Shown one piece after another: positions 14,036 through 16,588 of a stretch of DNA of 16,588 bases. The first letter of the stretch is position 1. Each line of letters starts with the position of its first letter. The stretch comes from Prevotellaceae bacterium. GTDB lineage: Bacteria > Bacteroidota > Bacteroidia > Bacteroidales > Bacteroidaceae. The DNA lies in NCBI GenBank assembly GCA_021153165.1, contig JAGKTZ010000041.1, forward strand, positions 1 to 16,588, written 5' to 3'. Under the pieces are notes generated by a model. That model ran no database searches, was not told the origin of the DNA, and saw only the letters and a list, made by a program, of their open reading frames with translations. The translations under genes were made by a program, and so were the position numbers.

Positions 14036-14099
14036 AAAAAAAACATTAGACTTTTTTAAAAAAGGTTAGACCTATTTTGAAAAAGGTTAAACCTTTTTT
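14036..14099. repeat. 21-bp A-tract/T-tract repeat, locus 3
   Basis: Cores at 14046, 14066 and 14087, spaced 20 and 21 bases, with sequence such as AAAAAAGGTTAGACC and AAAAAGGTTAAACCTTTTTT. It lies 31 bases before the nuclease gene. The frame of that gene stays open through it from a TTG at 14077, which is a property of the repeat, not evidence for an upstream start. Confidence 0.75.
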
Positions 14100-14130
14100 C
14101 AACAAGACTTTGGTTTATTTCGACACCCCT

Positions 14131-15051
14131 ATGCAATATCCCTACCTACATTTGACCATTCGATATATCTCTGCACTGATGATAGTCCTCGCACTCGGAT
14201 TTTTTGCCTCGTGCGACGACGGCGACGACTATTATCTGGGCTCGACCGATGCACCCAATTCGGGTTCGACGAGTGGCGACGGTGGCAGCGACTCGCACCG
14301 ACTGGAATTGCCCCTGCCCCTGGCTGGCAACGATCTGCTGGAGCATCGCACCAAAGTAGGTGGCCGCGACATCGTCAACTATACCATCGAATACGACCGC
14401 GCCGCCTATCATTCACGCTGGGTCGCATTTCGCTTCGACGCACAGACGCGTGCCAAGGCAGTGAGCCGCAAGGACTACAGCATACGTCCGCAATATCCGC
14501 ACGACCCCCTGTTGCCACAGTCCGTGGGCCTGGAGAATGATGCACGATTCAACGGCTACGACCACGGTCACCTGGTGGCTTCGGCCGATCGTCTCTTTTC
14601 GCGCGAAGGCAACGACCAAACCTTTTACATCACCAACATGTCGCCGATGAACGGCAACTTCAATCAGAAATATTGGGTCACACTGGAGCAATTTGTCCAG
14701 GACAAAGGGCGCGACGCCTCCTTTGCCGACACCCTGTATGTAGCTAAGGGCGGCACCATCGCCGACAATATGATTTCCGGCCGCGTGTCGAGCAGTCGCA
14801 TCGTCGTACCAAAGTATTATTATATGGCGTTGCTCAAGGTGAAAAACGGTGTCTACTCGGCCCTCGGCTTGTGGGTGGAGCACAAGGACTACGGCACGTC
14901 CTACGCCCCCCGCTCCATCCTGCGCAGCCATGCCATCAGCATCGACCAACTCGAGACGCTCACCGGCATCAACTTCTTCCACAATCTGCCCGACCGCGTC
15001 GAGAATGTCGTCGAAAGCGAGGCCTTCCTCAGCGCTTGGGGCATCAGTTAG
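14131..15051 (+). CDS. DNA/RNA non-specific endonuclease lipoprotein
   Basis: 306 residues from ATG 14131, chosen over the TTG at 14077 because a lipoprotein signal follows: YISALMIVLALGFFASC, Cys28, then acidic DDGDDYY, which suggests surface exposure. The catalytic domain covers about residues 85-300 and matches the NucA/Serratia nuclease family (PF01223). The hallmark DRGH appears as DHGH (144-147) in YDHGHLVASADRL; His147 is the expected general base. Asn178 and Glu186 in FNQKYWVTLE are the expected metal-site residues. The enzyme should cleave DNA and RNA outside the cytoplasm. The Arg-to-His change is unusual and may alter activity. No clear promoter is visible. It lies just after the receptor operon terminator and ends at a hairpin (15092-15131). 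Confidence 0.88.
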   Translation: MQYPYLHLTIRYISALMIVLALGFFASCDDGDDYYLGSTDAPNSGSTSGDGGSDSHRLELPLPLAGNDLLEHRTKVGGRDIVNYTIEYDRAAYHSRWVAFRFDAQTRAKAVSRKDYSIRPQYPHDPLLPQSVGLENDARFNGYDHGHLVASADRLFSREGNDQTFYITNMSPMNGNFNQKYWVTLEQFVQDKGRDASFADTLYVAKGGTIADNMISGRVSSSRIVVPKYYYMALLKVKNGVYSALGLWVEHKDYGTSYAPRSILRSHAISIDQLETLTGINFFHNLPDRVENVVESEAFLSAWGIS

Positions 15052-15091
15052 CGAGTAATTGGTGGAGGAATTTAGACGCCCCAATGTGATG

Positions 15092-15131
15092 TCTCTACGT
15101 GCGCTCTTTGGCGCGATACGTGGAGATTTTT
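15092..15131 (+). terminator. Hairpin terminator after the nuclease gene
   Basis: TCTCTACGT at 15092-15100 pairs with ACGTGGAGA at 15118-15126 (one G-T pair), with an inner GCGC/GCGC stem, followed by TTTTT. It lies 41 bases after the nuclease stop. Confidence 0.7.
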
Positions 15132-15238
15132 AATTTATCAACAGATTAAACGGTTTTATCGCGCGTAGCTTTTTAAATCAAAAGTCTATCAGTGAGGTCT
15201 GCCCAAAGGACTTTTTCCCAAAGCGGCGGATTCCTCTT

Positions 15239-16522
15239 TTAAGGAATTTGAAAGCGGACAGGCAGCGTATACCATACTGCCACAGGTTTTCCTTGGTGCC
15301 TTGCTGGTGTAAATCGTTGCAAAGTTTTTACAATACGAACGGCTTCGCTGTCACACTCACGCGAGAGTGCCTTCGCTACGGTCACAGTACCTACAGAACC
15401 ATCCTTTTCCACCTTGAAGCGAATAGTAACGACACCTTGAATTTCGCGTTCGATAGCGATTTCAGGATACTTGATGTTCTTCGCGATGTGGCTCAAGATA
15501 GCTGCTGCACCACCAGGATAAGTAGCACTTACTTCCACAACAGCGTTGTCCAACACTTCTTCCTCTTCTTTCTTATAGGAAGCGTTATTACCAAGCGAGT
15601 GGTCAGCTTTATCTTTCCTTATGATTCGTACTTGGCTTGGGATACCTAATTCATCTATATTAGTGATATGTTTAGGCAGGGTGATTGTGGTCAGGCTCTC
15701 GCACTCATAAAAAGCCCCCTCTCCAATGCTCTTCACACTGCTAGGTATGTTGATGGAGGTCAGGCTATGGCACCTATCAAATGCCACCCATCCAATGCTG
15801 GTCACACTGCTGGGGAGGGTGATTGAGGTCAGGCTATAGCAACAAGAAAATGCCTGCCTTCCAATGCTCTTCACACTGCTAGGTATGTTGATCGAGCGCA
15901 GTCTAGAGTACCATAAAAATGCCGCCTCTCCAATGCTGGTCACACTGTTGGGGATGATAGTAGATGCACACCCTGCAATCAGTGTATTACTTTTGGTTTC
16001 TATAATAGCATTACAATTGTTGCGAGAATCATAAACGGGGTTACCAGGAGTTACTTTTATTTTAGTTAGCTTATCGCAACCCGCAAATGCCGCCCTTCCA
16101 ATGCTCTTTACACTGCTAGGTATGTTGATCGAGGTCAGTCTGAAGCAAAACTCAAATGCGCAATTTCCAATGCTCTTTACACTGCTAGGTATATTGATCG
16201 AGGTTAGGCTAGAGCAATCCCTAAATGCCGACTCTCTAATGCTCTTCACACTGCTAGGTATGTTGATCGAGGTCAGGCTAGAGCACCCCAAAAATGCCTC
16301 CACTCCAATGCTAGTCACAGTATATCTCACCCCACCCCTCGTGACAGTTGATGGGATTTTTACAGTTTTTGTATTTGGTCCACCAACTACTTCAACATAT
16401 CTTTTACGTGCATCAATAACATTATATGTCAAGCCTCCAAATTTAAATGTCTGGGCATAACCCAGGGTGCAGCACATCATCAGGATGAGCGCAACGAGAT
16501 GTCTCAATCTATTTTTTTTCAT
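15239..16522 (-). CDS. BspA-type leucine-rich repeat protein with TonB C-terminal domain
   Basis: 427 residues from ATG 16522; a longer frame from 16555 would precede a good signal peptide (MKKNRLRHLVALILMMCCTL ending GYAQ). Residues ~69-287 are about eight 23-residue LRR_5/BspA units of the form LTSINIPSSVKSIGxxAFxxC, interrupted once by a non-repeat insert (KVTPGNPVYDSRNNCNAI). After an acidic linker (KKEEEEVLDN), residues ~331-427 form a TonB C-terminal domain: ATYPGGAAAILSHIAKNIKY, GVVTIRFKVEKDGSVGTVTV, then LQRFTPARHQGKPVAVWYTL. BspA repeats bind host or bacterial partners; the TonB domain normally contacts outer-membrane receptors. There is no membrane anchor other than the cleavable signal, so it cannot act as a classical energy transducer. 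Confidence 0.85.
   Translation of the reverse strand: MKKNRLRHLVALILMMCCTLGYAQTFKFGGLTYNVIDARKRYVEVVGGPNTKTVKIPSTVTRGGVRYTVTSIGVEAFLGCSSLTSINIPSSVKSIRESAFRDCSSLTSINIPSSVKSIGNCAFEFCFRLTSINIPSSVKSIGRAAFAGCDKLTKIKVTPGNPVYDSRNNCNAIIETKSNTLIAGCASTIIPNSVTSIGEAAFLWYSRLRSINIPSSVKSIGRQAFSCCYSLTSITLPSSVTSIGWVAFDRCHSLTSINIPSSVKSIGEGAFYECESLTTITLPKHITNIDELGIPSQVRIIRKDKADHSLGNNASYKKEEEEVLDNAVVEVSATYPGGAAAILSHIAKNIKYPEIAIEREIQGVVTIRFKVEKDGSVGTVTVAKALSRECDSEAVRIVKTLQRFTPARHQGKPVAVWYTLPVRFQIP
15662..16318 (-). repeat. 69-bp coding repeats of the LRR region
   Basis: The LRR-coding DNA repeats every 69 bases with very high identity: the segment encoding INIPSSVKSIG recurs at least five times, nearly identical in third codon positions. 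This points to recent duplication or gene conversion rather than selection on protein alone. Confidence 0.75.
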
Positions 16523-16552
16523 AGTGTATAGGTATTGTTGAAATTTATGGCA

Positions 16553-16560
16553 CAAATATA
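16553..16560 (-). promoter_or_regulatory. -7 element of the LRR-TonB gene
   Basis: On the minus strand TATATTTG fits TAnnTTTG, 30 bases upstream of the start at 16522. The surrounding sequence is AT-rich; no clear -33 element is visible before the window ends. Confidence 0.5.
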
Positions 16561-16588
16561 GTAGATAAATTTATTAATATAGATGCAT

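Noticed and set aside
15140..15238. Terminator for the LRR-TonB gene on the minus strand
   Set aside because: Only a weak, long-looped AAAGTC/GACTTT pairing is visible, not enough to call.

Overview
Most of the window (about 905-16588) looks like a Bacteroidales chromosome, Prevotella- or Bacteroides-like. The grounds are Bacteroidetes-type -7 promoter elements (TAnnTTTG), lack of Shine-Dalgarno sites, lipoproteins with acidic residues after the lipobox cysteine, a TonB-dependent receptor with a DUF5689 lipoprotein, and a BspA-type leucine-rich repeat protein. The first ~0.9 kb is different: AT-rich, coding on the minus strand, tightly packed, with strong Shine-Dalgarno sites, and matching Firmicutes-phage gene style. 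The join at about 905-930 cuts both a phage gene and a Bacteroidales gene inside their coding sequences, so it is either a recent recombination or, more likely, a chimeric assembly join.

Layout. 1-~930: four phage-like minus-strand genes, the outer two incomplete. 836-1807: a membrane-anchored protein of unknown function whose 5' end is replaced by phage sequence. 2089-2751: a small outer-membrane beta-barrel protein. 2752-3310: two arrays of 21-bp repeats, then a promoter with a candidate operator. 3311-4443: a NrtR-like Nudix regulator and a macro-like protein, probably one operon linked to NAD/ADP-ribose. 4444-4796: a repeat-rich leader for a YkvA (DUF1232) membrane protein (4797-5225). 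A bidirectional hairpin terminator at 5323-5358 separates this from minus-strand hisS (5457-6833) and a secreted endonuclease/exonuclease/phosphatase (EEP) enzyme (6949-8064).

8373-13893 is a plus-strand operon: a SusD-less TonB-dependent receptor, a DUF5689 lipoprotein, a small lipocalin-like lipoprotein and a two-domain adhesin-like lipoprotein, ending at a strong terminator (13920-13960). A lipoprotein DNA/RNA non-specific nuclease (14131-15051) follows. The receptor, three probably surface-exposed lipoproteins and two exported nuclease-fold enzymes suggest a cell-surface system for taking up nucleic acid or its breakdown products; this is an inference. The window ends with a minus-strand BspA-type LRR protein fused to a TonB C-terminal domain (15239-16522).

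The intergenic regions carry much short-period repetition: a 21-bp A-tract/T-tract family at three loci, a separate 21-bp C-rich array, a third 21-bp-periodic array, and a 9-bp family in three gaps. No tRNA, rRNA, CRISPR array or insertion sequence was recognised.
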